From assembly GCA_008921705.1 (NCBI GenBank), contig VFFE01009205.1, positions 1,470,276-1,534,275 on the forward strand: DNA of 64,000 bases. Direction: 5' to 3'. A model generated the notes under the pieces. It searched no databases. It worked only from the letters and a program-made list of their open reading frames with translations, and had not been told where the DNA came from. Position numbers and translations under genes: made by a program. The DNA comes from Burhinus oedicnemus. Taxonomy: Eukaryota; Chordata; Aves; Charadriiformes; Burhinidae. The first letter of the stretch is position 1; every line of letters begins with the position of its first letter. Shown here one piece after another: positions 35,470 to 47,400 of the stretch.

Positions 35470-38400
35470 GGAAAACGCACAGCGTGCAGAAAGGCACTGC
35501 CTGTGAGGCAGGCTGGAACAAGTCTGCCACAGTCTTATAACCAAAGAAAGGAGGTTTCAAGTGACTGTCAACACACAGGGGAGTGGGAAGATTTGGGATG
35601 GCATAGTCACACCTTTTTGTTTGCATGAGAAGGCAGGGCAGCACTTTGTGCCCAGTGGAGTTTGAACAGCTGAGCCTCAGAAAGGTCAGGAGAGATTACA
35701 GGGGTAAGACAGGAAGCATTCCAGAGGTGGTGAAAGGCAGAACGAGATACTCCTCCCTTCGGAACACAGGTGGAAGAGTACTATTTCAGGGATGACATGA
35801 ATACTTGCCACTGAGAAACTGAGGGAAAGCAGGGGATCAAAGAACGTGGACAGAGCAGAACAGTTTGCTCTCAATATCATTCAAATTCGTTGGGCAGCTA
35901 CTGCTTCTGGGCACAGCTTTAGGGGCATTAGCAAAAATCTAATTAGAAAATAACATCTCTCTCATGAATTATTAGCTCTCCTCATTTGGTTGTAATACAT
36001 CAAATTAAAAGACACAAAACCAGCAAAATATATTAAATCAATTAAAAAGGAGATTTTTATGTCACTCACATTCTATTGCTTCCTTTTAAAACACTTAAAA
36101 AGATAAGCTGGTTTATGCCAAGAAGTCTCCCTAGAAAATATTTGCTTTTTCCCTACAGGGGTATTTAAAAGTTTCCGAAAGCAATGAAAGAAACTTGTAT
36201 TTTCTCTCCCCTTTAAGACTAAGCAAAACACAAACTGAGCTGTGAACAGTTACAGGATTGAAAAGACCCGATCCTCCTTGTTTGTCCCCATGTACCCATG
36301 TGTATGTTCCCATTCACTTAAACATGATGATCCTGCATTTTTACTAGTGAAGGCAGAGCAGAATTTGGCTGTGACTGGTCCATAAACCAGATCTCTACAC
36401 AATGATAATTTGTTCGCCCTTTATCCAAATTCTGGACTGTACTCCTTCCCAGTAATGACTTTCACTCACTTTGCGTAAGATGCAAAGGAAAAGCAGATCT
36501 TCAGCTGTGAATCTCAGTGAGAAAAGGCTCTGCACGAGCAAAGCAGCTCAAACCGTTCCGCACGCCTAACAACGGCATGGCCACGTCGTTACAATTTCAA
36601 AGCTCCAGCTCCCTGTTTGAGTAGCAGCTCCAGATCATATACTGCAATTTGAAATCTTGGCACTTGGCTTTCAATAATTCCCTGTTAGATTACTGTCTGT
36701 GGAAGAGTATATAACACAACTGCTACAAATGCTGGGAGCAAAATCTTCAATAACAACTTAGCGCATATGATAACTTTCCCAATTTCCTGCATCTACACCA
36801 CCTATCTCTTTACTCTGGTCTGTAGCAGCTTGTTTCTTTATTGAACATCTGCCTTGGGACCCCCTGTCATAAAAAGTAATAAACACATCAATCCAAAAGA
36901 AAGAGTATTGCATGGCCCAAAACTACTTAACCAATCAAATTGGCAGCCGGTAGCATGAAACTAAAGGGACAAAACTCAGAGGTGCTTTTTATACAGGGCA
37001 TTTCTAATGATATTACACACCTGCTGCCATTTTGCACACCTAGCTGCCTGAGTGCTTCTAATAAGTTAATTATAGTTTCTAGCACTAATTATAGATTTCA
37101 ACCTTTGTGGAAATACCGAGCAATGGGATTAATTTGTAAATCTGCTATCTCACTGATATTTGACAGCTATTGCTTTGATTCTCCTTCCTACAAAATACAG
37201 ATGGATTGTCTTGGGAAAAAAGCATTCTTTAACTAAATAATAATAAAAAAGCACAATAAAAATGCCTTGTAGCTTATTATCTACAGACCCCACAACTTGT
37301 AACTGTGACTGTAATTATAGTTGTTCTAGTTTCCCCTGCAGGTTTTGCTAAACAAACAAATGAAAAATATACCCAAAAGGAAAAACAAAAGCAATTTATG
37401 CTCTCCAGTTATCGTAATATAAATATCCATAGATTACTTGCATAGAGAGTAGATCAGATCTAATCTTTCATTGGAGTTTCTTGTAAATTAGAAATTACAT
37501 TTACTCCAGGTGTATGTTGTTTGCCCAGTTCATATCCAGCTGTAAATTAGAGCAGTTTTGCCTTTTGGGAGAAAAAACTCACTTTTGAAATGTGTCTTAT
37601 TGACTGTGTATAAATTACCAGCAGGTGATCCATGAAGCAGATTTGAAGGTAGAACTGCCTATAGGCAACTTCCTTTATTGATTGTAGATTGATATTCAGT
37701 TGATTTTAAAGAAAAGCAAAACAAAATAAAGCTGCAATGTAATTGCCAACTCTTTGTAGGAATAACTGAAACATTATCTCCCATAATATTGTGAGTTGAC
37801 AAACTATTTGTTCTTCATCCTAGGACTCAGATTAGTATGTCTGGGCCACATTTCTTTTCATTGTTGCCCATCTGCGAGTTTAGGAAGGGGAAGAAGGGAG
37901 GGAGCCTGTGGCCAGCCAGCTACCGAACTGCCTAACATCCGCACAGCCATGGAGATCGCTGGCGCTGCTTCTGCATAACACCACGGTCTGCATTAATGGG
38001 CGGCCTGCCACACGTCCCTTAGCCAGAAAAAGATCCCCAATTTGGGTTAAAAATTTTGAAGTCTTGTTTTGAATATGGTGTTTGCTTTTAAAACTTTATC
38101 ACAGTAAAAAACACAGGTGGCTCCCTGAGCCACATGAGCCATGACGTCTTACTTGCTATGAAGCTCTGTCTCATAATTTAACACCTGTGTAGGCTGGCTG
38201 ATTTCTAGCAAGACTGAGTTCTCAAAACAGCCTTTTCCTTACCGGTATTAATAATGCCTCTTTCCTGGTTTCGTGAAACCTGCAGAAACTTACCCTCTCC
38301 TTAAATTAAATTTGGTTTAAGTAGGTCCTTGGCTGATTAAGGTACAGAACTAAAAGGCATATATGTATAAGCATATAGCACAACTGCAAACATCATACTT

Positions 38401-38470
38401 CTTTAGGAAACCAGGTTAAATGATTTATTCTTCTGAAATAAACTCAAAAAGTTAGAAAATTGAGGTGCAA
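35470..38470. other. non-coding, possible regulatory stretch
   Basis: No supported exon. At 36335-36370 the words GCAGAGCAGAATTTGGC resemble one end of an old amniote palindromic repeat. The 37030-37560 part is AT-rich with many homeodomain-type TAAT words. Confidence 0.45.
37067..37094 (+). promoter_or_regulatory. duplicated homeodomain-type word
   Basis: TAATTATAG occurs exactly twice (37067-37075 and 37086-37094), 19 bases apart, close to two helical turns. Paired TAATTA cores are common in homeobox-regulated enhancers. Supported by motif only. Confidence 0.3.
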
Positions 38471-38476
38471 AGCACC

Positions 38477-38574
38477 AGCCCTGATCCAGCAAAGCACTTA
38501 CACATCTTCTCAACTGGGAAACTCACGCAACTTAAATCTAAATATATGCCCAAGTGCTTTGCTGGTTTGGGGCT
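38477..38574. mobile_element. old palindromic DNA transposon (MITE)
   Basis: Terminal arms AGCCCTGATCCAGCAAAGCACT (written here as positions 38477-38498) and 38553-38574 are complementary at 18 of 22 positions. The CTGATCCAGCAAAGCACTTA wording is that of an ancient palindromic repeat common in reptile and bird genomes. It carries no coding capacity. It is a dead remnant about 100 bases long. Confidence 0.6.
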
Positions 38575-38579
38575 GAAAA

Positions 38580-39420
38580 GCTCAATACCTAGCCCAGTTC
38601 TACTCTAAGTGTCACACTGACTATTACAAGCAAACAGGAGTTAAGAATGTGTGTGGGTAATTCTTGGAAGCTTGAAAAATGTTAGCTTTTATATAGCCAA
38701 AGCACTTTAAATAACATCACCCTTGATTTATAAGTGCAAAACAGAGAGACTTGTGGTTTTCCCAGGGCTACCAGAAAGAAGTTGTTTTGTGAGCAGCAGA
38801 ACTAATGAAGCCTAATTTCCCATGGATTCAAATTCTTTGTCACCAAAATCCTGCCCTATCCCCTCACCGCAATAGCCCTTCTCTCTCCATGTTGCTTAGT
38901 GTTTCCTCTACCCAGGACACAACCCTGCTGTGACTGACTGATCAGCTGGCTGCTGCAAAGGGACAGGGATGGCCACGTTCTGCTGGTTCCTCCCCGGAAG
39001 AGACACCTCTATACGTCTCTCTTCTTTGTCCACGTTCCAAACTTCACAAAAATTTCTGAACTTCCATTTTTGACACTTGAATTTCTATTTCATATTTGAT
39101 TAAATCTGGCCATAAATTCAAAAGTCTTTAGGACAACTCAGAGAGGAACGCATGATGAAAATGCATTCTTAGAGGCTTCTCCCCATTTAGGAGAAAGAGT
39201 TAAAAAGCAGCAGAGCAAGCAACAGAGCCTGTCTTCCCAAGCCAAGCTTGGTCCACAGGGGTACCAAAGCCTTGTTCCTACAGATGGAACAGTCATGCTG
39301 AAAAATTTCCATGCCTGAATTTGATTCCTCTATTAGTCACAGAAAGTGTTAACTTATTTACTCTATTAAAAGCACTACTTTCTGCAAAACACCATAGTAA
39401 ACTCAGAACAGAGGCGGAAG
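38580..39420. other. non-coding stretch, no gene seen
   Basis: AT-rich sequence with no supported feature. Confidence 0.5.
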
Positions 39421-39432
39421 ACTCCCACCTAC

Positions 39433-39542
39433 CTTTCTGCCTTCAAGCATGTCCACCAGCTTCTTCCAGCCTCTTTGAGTTCCTTCCCACCATGTTTCTA
39501 GCTCACTCCATTGCCACAGACTCAAGGCTTCCTCCCAGGCAG
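39433..39542 (-). CDS. candidate coding exon, unidentified
   Basis: On the minus strand a pyrimidine-rich acceptor (CCATTTACTCTCCTAG) precedes a 110-base open segment that ends at a good donor, AAAG|GTAGGT. It would encode AAWEEALSLWQWSELETWWE then GTQRGWKKLVDMLEGRK, strikingly rich in tryptophan and helix-forming residues. Reading without the acceptor gives a longer frame with an ATG at 39628-39630. No family is recognised. G-rich sequence produces TGG codons by chance, so this is a weak call. Confidence 0.2.
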
Positions 39543-39639
39543 CTAGGAGAGTAAATGGAGCTTGTGCATATTTGCTTCCATTTCCCGTCATCTCAGGCTT
39601 ACTGTAGCTGTGGATAACCATGTCCTTCATGTTTCAGGC

Positions 39640-42600
39640 CCAGAGGGGGGTGGCACCTTGTATGTCAATGAATTGCAATTTTCCCCTGCCAAAGGAAGCC
39701 TTTCGTGTGTATTTGAGGACATTACTTTGATTCCTATGTAAGCCCACACTTATACAAGGCAATATAAGGACACAAGGAGCCCACTAAAGCAAAAACCTAC
39801 TATTTCCACTAAAAACACTTGAAATACTTTTACTGCAGATAGTATTAAATGATATCCATGGACTATCTACAGAATAAACTACTAAAGCACGCTCACCAGC
39901 GCATTACATTTGTGGAGTGCATAATATGATGAACTGCTCCTTCCTAGCTGGCACATCTCAGTTTCCCTGTAACAGAAATATTCAAATTACAGTATTTTAG
40001 AGGAGAAACTACTATAACAGCAAAAGACTGTACACTAACCACTGGTGCACAGTTTGTGAGATAGGCCTATGTATTCTTTCACTGCTGATCAGTTCACTTT
40101 TATCCCAGATTTTCAATTTTCACCTTTAAAAAAAGTCCTTCCTGTTCCTTAATCCCAATACTTTTTATAAAACTTCACAACATAAGCCCCAGTGAATACA
40201 CAACCTTTGAAAGATATATTAAGTATTTTGTATCTAATTCCTAATGAAAATCAGCAGGTAGAAAACTGGTAATTGCACATAGCTGATTCTACTATTTGGG
40301 GCAGTTAATTTTGATGCATGAGGTTTCCTCGTTAATGTTTGAGGGGTTTTCTTCTCTGCAATTACATTCTCTCTGAAAATGCTGGCAAGGCCACTTGCTT
40401 GAGGAGGGTGGAAGTGCAGTGCAGCAGCTCATTTCAGAGTACGTTATTTGGTGATGGGCAGGCAAAATTACTTCACTGGGTGTCTATCTGCCCTCCTAAT
40501 GGACGTAAGGTCTGCAAACCTTTCCCTGTATGACTTTCCTACGCTTAGGTACCTGAGTTCCCTGAGCTATTTGGTTTGTCTGCTTTTTAGCATTGGGCAT
40601 GGCACAAAGATTTACGTTGCTCTGTGTGACCATACCAATCATCCATCACTATTAGTTACAATAAAATCTTTCTCCTTGTTTTTAAAAGCCCTTTGAATTA
40701 GATTCCATTATGAGTTAACATACCACAGATGGTCAAGCGCTTGTGAACACAGAGAAGGCAAACATTCTTCAAAAACACCTTTGTGATCTATCTAGGCTTC
40801 TATATCTGGGAGAAAGTCAAGGGACTTGGATGACTAAAGATGACCTCCCTCAACCAAATTTAGCTACCTGAAAGTTAGAAATGCAAGTTACCTTAGGTCT
40901 TCCTAAAGTCAATGGGAAGAGACAGGCTTCTTCAGAGACAGTTCATCCTAATTTGAAATAAATACCCAAACCAGGTGTAATGATTAACCCTCTGGCGCTG
41001 CTTCTTGCTTTTCATTTGTTATGGAAACCATCTTAGAACATGGACCTAATTGTCAAAAGATCTTCGCTTAGATAAGATGAATGTACAGTTTTCCCAGTGG
41101 TTCTAAAATTATGGCAACCTTGTGTGTAAAAAAGAATCAGATAAAAATAATCTGATAAATATCTGAACATAATTGCGATATTTTAAAAACAAATGCATCA
41201 TATCCTTCTACTGAAGATGGGAAAATCATACTAAGAGTGGACATGATAGATAGTTTTGTCTCTCACAAAGGAAATAGCACAGGCTACCTCTCTTTATCTG
41301 CAGAATTTCTTTTAAAGCAGTTACACCTAGGTGAGGAGACAGTACTTAATTTCCATTCAGAACAAGAAACACAAAAGTACATTTAAACTGTGCCAAATCC
41401 TTCCTTTGAGAGGTCCAATTGCACATATGCTGCATCTTTTTAACCACTGATCCCATCCTATCACCCATCAGCTTGTGTTACATTTATTTTTGTTCAAGCT
41501 GCCGCCCTAAAGCTACACACACACTCAGTACTACCACCACTAAATGCTATTAATAGGGCAGGCTGCAACAATGGTGATTGTAGTTGTGTTACTAATATAC
41601 ATTTTTAATTGGGATCTCTGTATTTGCCACCTAGTGTTTGAGTGCGCAGAGTTCACTTCTATTCCATTCATCTGTAAACAGAAATTCTAGCTACTTGCTT
41701 CTTATATGAAAGTGATACCAACATTCTTACAGAATCACTAATTTCCAAGACTTGAGATGTTAAGTAAAATATCAAATATTGTGTGCCTTCCAAGTGACAG
41801 TAGGACACTAATATGATTTGATCACAGCGTTACTGCAAATCAAACCCCTATCTTTTCATACTTTCCTTTGTTCTTGGATGTAGAAAATCTACACAGAATG
41901 GCCTTAACCCAGACTTCCCACATCACAGATCTACTAGAGCCTTAGTCCCTGCCTGGGCCACGAAGGGCAACTGAAATGCACATCACATTACATACGTTCC
42001 TTCATCTGCAAGAGCAGACCCATACCTTCTTCCCCTGCCTTTCAAGCAGTTTCAGGTGTCTGTAGCTAACCGAGGCCAGCAAGGGGTATTGGCAGCAGTA
42101 CAGGTTTTAAAGGGGTGGGTTGGTTCATGCATGCAAAGGGTACAGGTGGGACGGCAGCTCCGCTGGAGAGGCACGGCACAGCACGGTCCTTGCTGACACG
42201 CGTTTGCAGGAGCAGCAGACATTCAGCCAACAGTACCTTGGCCACTTCTGAGGTAACAGAAACACAACAAAACCAGAGTCTAATGGGATTTTTTTTTTTC
42301 TTTTAAAATAATTGGGTGTTCTCCTCCCACTTCCTCCGGAATATGGCCACCACTCGCTGTCAGCAGGGCAAGAGCTTTAGCATTGCTCAAGAACAGACAT
42401 ACTGAAATATGCTTGCATACAGTGCCTTTGTAGTACCAGATTCTTCTGGATTTATTCAGTTTTACACTGACGTTCTGAAGAAGACTACTTACCACTCCCA
42501 TGGAAACATGGCTCTTGCAGTGTGGAAAAACCCTCCGTGGACTTTAGCAGTGGCACAGCCACAGTATGTCTCCAGTTTAATTTTGCTATTTTGATCTGGT

Positions 42601-43600
42601 TTGTATTGTAAGAACATTATCCACTATGACCCTCTATTTATTTATTTTTAAACCCAACATATTAGGTGTATTAATGTTTCATCATCTGCTCTTACTGCCC
42701 CATTCCAGGAAGCCCCACTGCAGTAAACAGTGGATATTTCCGTGGGACCTTATTCATCCCATATGTCAACAACAGCTCTCTGAATGGCTTTCGCGACCCG
42801 TCTGATTGTGAAGGAGTTAAAACCCTAATTTTTCTATCGCGTGGCACTTTAAAGATAAAACCCTTTTATTACAGCTTGGTTCAAACCCTCGGCTTGCACC
42901 AGCGCTGCTCAGCAGAGCATTTGGTTTTCTCTTTACATCATATTCTAGCAAATGTTGTGTTTCATAAGATAAAATGATAAATGGCCTGACTTAAATGACC
43001 GGAGGGTATCTACTTTCCTGCTACTCTATTTAAAAGGTTTCTGTGAACATTTTACACGCCTTATTGTGTGACTGTGGCTGTCTAATAGCAAAGGAAACAA
43101 TAGCCTCTGATGTCCACAAAGGCAGGGCATACCACACAGGTGCCATGTTTTACAACACCACTATATCTTGTCATTCAGAAGTGCTCCCTGAACAAATTGC
43201 CTGTCATATTTAAAGATAAAATCTGACAGTGCCAGAGCTGACAAGTAGTCCTCAACCCTGACATCCAACACAGAGCTGAATTTTGCTAGATTCACTGTAG
43301 ATGGATTTGTCTTTAGAGATTCGCAGCAAAGCCAACTGCTGGCAGAGCAGCAAAAATTATTTCAAAACATTGCTAAGTGTCAGACTTTATTAAATGGTTG
43401 CTTTAAAAAAAAGGAAAAATGCTTCTATGTTAGCTTTAGAAAAGAACTGTACAGAAATGTTTTTACATATTTTACTTCTCTGTAAAATAATGATGTACAG
43501 TGTTTCTAAATAATAGAAAATACTGCAGTACATTTCAGGAAATGTATTTTCATTGCTCCTTAACACTGGGATATATTTACACTACAGGAGCTTGTGTTCT
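39640..43600. other. non-coding stretch, no gene seen
   Basis: AT-rich, CpG-poor DNA. Open frames are short and unsupported. Nothing is recognisable as repeat or RNA gene. Confidence 0.5.
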
Positions 43601-44160
43601 TTTATCTTTTACCCCGCGAGGCTCTGAAAGCTATGTACCGTAAATAAGAATTAAGAAGGAATGAGAGAGCCGTTTCAGCAATTCCCGTGCGCTGCTGAGG
43701 TGGTTCCTGGGGAAAGTCGGAGGGTTTGCCTTGGGTAAGTAAAGGCTGTTACTTCAGGACTGCTGACCCCCAGCACTGCTAAAGGGAGCAGAAGGTTTGG
43801 GTTACAGCACTACTGACCACACGCGGCAGCGGCAGCGCAGCCCGGCAGCGGCGGGGCAGGTACTCTGGAGGTATGTTAAAATCCCAGCCCGTGACTGTTT
43901 TCAACTCGGCCCCTTTTTGTCCTGTTTTGGGGTTCTGAGAGGGTAAAGAGCCACACTTCACCTGCTTATGTGGCTCTTTGTAACCATTTTATGCCCCCGT
44001 TAATCACTGCACATGTAACTCCTTCCTTGGCCACAGAATGCAAACTTTCGCATGTATAATTGGAGAGATCCTTCTCCTCCTGTTCGTTAGCCATTAATAA
44101 GGAGCTACAAGTTTGCACTCAAAGAGGTAAAAAAAAAAAAGCCCTAAAACATTATCTACA
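43601..44160. other. shoulder of CpG island
   Basis: GC and CpG content rises here, with a GCGGCAG-type repeat at 43822-43858. Donor-like sites on the plus strand at 43735 (TTGG|GTAAGT) and 43871 (GGAG|GTATGT) could end alternative first exons. No open frame is convincing. Confidence 0.35.
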
Positions 44161-44293
44161 ATTCAACATGCCACATTGCGTGAAATCAGTTCGCAAAGAC
44201 AGCCCTGACGTTGAGATGTCTTTTCATACCTACTCCTCCGATAAGGGGAAGGCGCCAGCAACAACGCCCCGAGCGCTGCTGCCCACCCGCCCC

Positions 44294-44313
44294 NNNNNNN
44301 NNNNNNNNNNNNN
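44294..44313. other. assembly gap (20 N)
   Basis: Twenty unknown bases lie within a C-rich stretch. The true length may differ, and predicted peptides crossing it are meaningless. Confidence 0.99.
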
Positions 44314-44394
44314 ACCCCACCCCTGCCGCCACGGCGCCCCACGCTTTCGGTTAAGGAAACACTCAACCAGGGGGAGCGAGGAGAGGACAGGGCC

Positions 44395-44402
44395 TGACGT
44401 CA
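44395..44402. promoter_or_regulatory. consensus CRE (TGACGTCA)
   Basis: The perfect 8-bp palindrome lies 18 bases upstream of the candidate start codon. Full CREs in CpG-island promoters are often occupied by CREB, CREM or ATF1, and CREM-type use is common in testis. Occupancy is inferred. Confidence 0.6.
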
Positions 44403-44464
44403 GCAGGCGTTACGCAGAGCATGGCTAGGGGCAAGCCAGGCTGCAGCGCGCGAGCGGAGGAGAG
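44403..44464 (+). CDS. candidate first exon with start codon
   Basis: An ATG at 44421 has A at -3 and G at +4, a strong Kozak context, with an in-frame TAA upstream at 44352. Fourteen codons (MARGKPGCSARAEE) lead to a split codon at the consensus donor GAGAG|GTGAGT (exon end 44464). Without splicing the frame stops at once (AGG TGA), so it matters only if spliced. The position just downstream of the CRE fits a transcription start near 44403-44420. The product is not recognised, and the transcript may be non-coding. The listed start is approximate. Confidence 0.35.
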
Positions 44465-47400
44465 GTGAGTCTAACCAGCAGTCTCAAAAGACAGCTGCCA
44501 TGGTAAGCACAAACAGCATGCGGCCGAGTTACGTTTCCTCAATGGAAGGGACGCCCGCCCTGTAGCCAAGGCCAGCAGTGAGTGCAAGGGAGAGAGACAA
44601 GGAGGGTAAAAGGGAGGACCGTGCCATCTCCCACACTGGGTGACAGAAGGAAGGTGAAAGCGACAGGGCTGCAGCCGCGTTTCTGAAGGGGCTGTGGTGC
44701 CACCATGCAACTTGACCTTCTGACAAACCAGTGCTAATGTAGGAGTCCAGGCCAGGAGTATTATGCAAGTGTCCTGGGTATCCAGAACGGATGATTGATG
44801 TCAGTTAAGCTAGGAGCAATGACTGGAGAGCCTACTGTTACATCTTGCACAGAAAACCGGCGTGTGCAGAAGGCTGTGGAATTACAAAAGTGAGAATTAA
44901 CTGGTCAGAGACAAGCGAGGTCTCAGCTACTGCCCACATGTCCAATTTATATTTCAGCCACTCAGCTGCCATGGAAATCAGGATTTGAACTCAAGAATAA
45001 TGGGTGAAAATTCCAGGATGCCTTGGACTTTCTGGGAATCAGTAACCTCGGAGGGGCAAGCAAACCAACCCTGCTTTTTATCAGATATACGTGAGCTCAG
45101 TGGTGGCTCTAATGCTGTCTAGCTGGTGGGATCTCCCTTCCCTACCGCTGAGGGCTACTGCCCAGGAATGGTGCTCTCCCGGTGCTGGTGAGCGAGGCAG
45201 GTTTGCTGCTAGCGTGTGCGCGGTCCAGGCACAGCACAGGGCAAACAGTGCCTGTGAAGAGTCAGAGTGACCCGGGTCAGGCAGAGATGGAGCCTGCTGT
45301 CTCCACTGTAACAATCTGAGCTCAGCCCTACCCCAGCTGAGACTTATGCCATGGGACATGCTAAGCCCCAGCAAAGGAATGCTCAGGTGTGAGCTCTAGC
45401 TGCAGTCCTAACTTGATTTTGGCAGCCCCTTTTACTGTACATCTCGGCTGCCTCCCTGAACTTTAACCCCAGGTATGGCTCTTGTGTTTTTTACCTGCTG
45501 GATAAAAATAGCTGTTGCCACCAGCAGCTGCACTTAGCACAAGAAGAAAATAACCTGGACCTTACCAAGGTGACCCATGCGTGGACACTCTCCTCACTGT
45601 CTCCAACAGAAGAGCCACTTATGTGAGATTCATTTTCTCTCTCACAAAACTTTTCCATAGCATGGACCTATCTACTAGTCACTCCACTAAAAACGCTCCC
45701 CGAGTACTCCATCGTCCTGTTTCCTATAAAGCATGACTTTGCCTTAGGAATAGTGTTAATAAAAGCTGTAATTGTCATTCTCCTGGGCTGCATCAAATCT
45801 TATTTAAGGATGGATCTCCTCTCAATTTCTCTTAGAGGCACTTTACCCGAGAGAGAACCAATCCATTATTGGAAGAAGATGTTCTGACCCCATTAGCTAG
45901 GCAGATGTGTGTTTGAACTAGACCTCTGGGCATCCTCAATCCAAGATGAGCTAGCTCAGGCTACTGTGTCTAGAAGGGATGCATCCTCAGAGATCCCTTT
46001 GCGTGCTGCTCCGTACCATACAGGCAAGTGCCAAACGCACATTGCAATAGGCAGCAGAGAGATCAGTATGCCCAAAAAGTGACTGAAATGAGGGTATGCA
46101 GAAAAATAAAAAATCCTGAGAAATGTTACTTTGGCCATACGCTTTGTTTAAAAATCAGCATTGGAAAGAAATTCTGCATATGTTATTTTCATATTGGCAT
46201 GTACTAAAAATCAGTGTGTAATATGGAATTTTTTAGAAAGAGTGCTCTGTTCTCAGCTTTCTTCATGCATGTTTGATTCTGGCCCCCTGAGAATACCAGA
46301 ACCTGCATAATACAAGTGTTTGTAACCTTTAAAAGTGGAAATGTCATAACTTAGACTTAGTTAGTTAATTGTGGAGCTCTGATTCTAATGAAAGTGCTGT
46401 TGCCCAACAAGCTTTGCACTACATTGATTTTTCTTCTATCGGCTGGGAGTTCTGGTAAAAGAACAATAGATCTAATAATACCAGCAAAGCAAAGAAAGTA
46501 AGAAACAGTGAGCTCTTCAAAATAAGTAGGTCAGGCCACAATCAATTTCCAGATTTGAAATTACGTTTTTAAAATGTATGTTTAATACAGGACCTTTTTC
46601 TATGTCTATCAAGTCAAAGCTTGTACGGTTTGAAGTTCCTGAACGACCGCTTTATCAGGTAGCCCAGAGTTAGGCCCCAGAGGTTAAGCAATAAAAGAGA
46701 AACAAAAATAATGTAACAGCTTCTGCAGCTAGTTGAACCCAGCAACAGCTCCTTAAACAGCTTTTACATTCCTACGGTTTGAAATGCCATAAAGCCACAA
46801 GATACATTGAAAAGCTATGAATTTGCTAAGTAAGATTTCACTTCCTCTTGTTACTAGAGGTCATTAAATTTATTAGATGGTAGTAAAATCCTTGTAAACA
46901 GAAAATATGAAGGCTTATAAGAGAGTGCTCTTTATTTTCACCCTAATAATTAAGATGCAACTAGGAATAGGATAATAACAGAAGCCTAATTTATGAAGTG
47001 CCATTAGTTCCAAAATCTTAGCGATAGCTATGCACCAAGTTTCACACATACCTATTGAAATGCAATATAATTGTGTAAAGAGGATATCGTATAGATTAGA
47101 TGAAAACTAGCATGTATGCTCACTTTAGTAGAAAATATGATGATTGAGTTACAAACTCTAAAATCGTACTCTTCACTCACTGAAAAAGCAAGTATCCAGA
47201 GTGATACAAACTTCCGCTACTTCTTTTCACCTATTTACTAACTCAATCTGGTTCTTCTATTTTGAGATGAAGGTTCTTTAATTTAAATGATCGTGGAATA
47301 AAAAAACCAACACTTCAGGAAACTTTCAGTAAAACCCACTTCTAGTTATGACTGTATTACTGCAAAATAAAGACACTGGCTGACAGATAAATTGCACACC

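Larger units (their letters stand above)
44161..44530 (+). promoter_or_regulatory. CpG-island promoter
   Basis: At least 22 CpGs occur in about 320 known bases, close to the number expected from base content and far above the depleted background. This marks an unmethylated CpG island. It contains the palindrome TGACGTCA (44395-44402), the full cAMP-response element bound by CREB/ATF factors. No TATA box is seen. The consensus donor at 44465 points to rightward transcription. A leftward transcript is also possible, with a weaker donor TAG|GTATGA on the minus strand near 44246. The gap lies inside the island, as usual for GC-rich DNA. Confidence 0.6.

Noticed and set aside
35249..35644. 131-codon minus-strand frame
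   Set aside because: Low-complexity Cys/Ser/Leu composition. It is a likely shadow of the local composition, and the plus-strand frame at 35261-35462 reads more like protein.
44060..44428. 122-codon plus-strand frame over the gap
   Set aside because: It crosses 20 unknown bases, so the frame is not known to be continuous.
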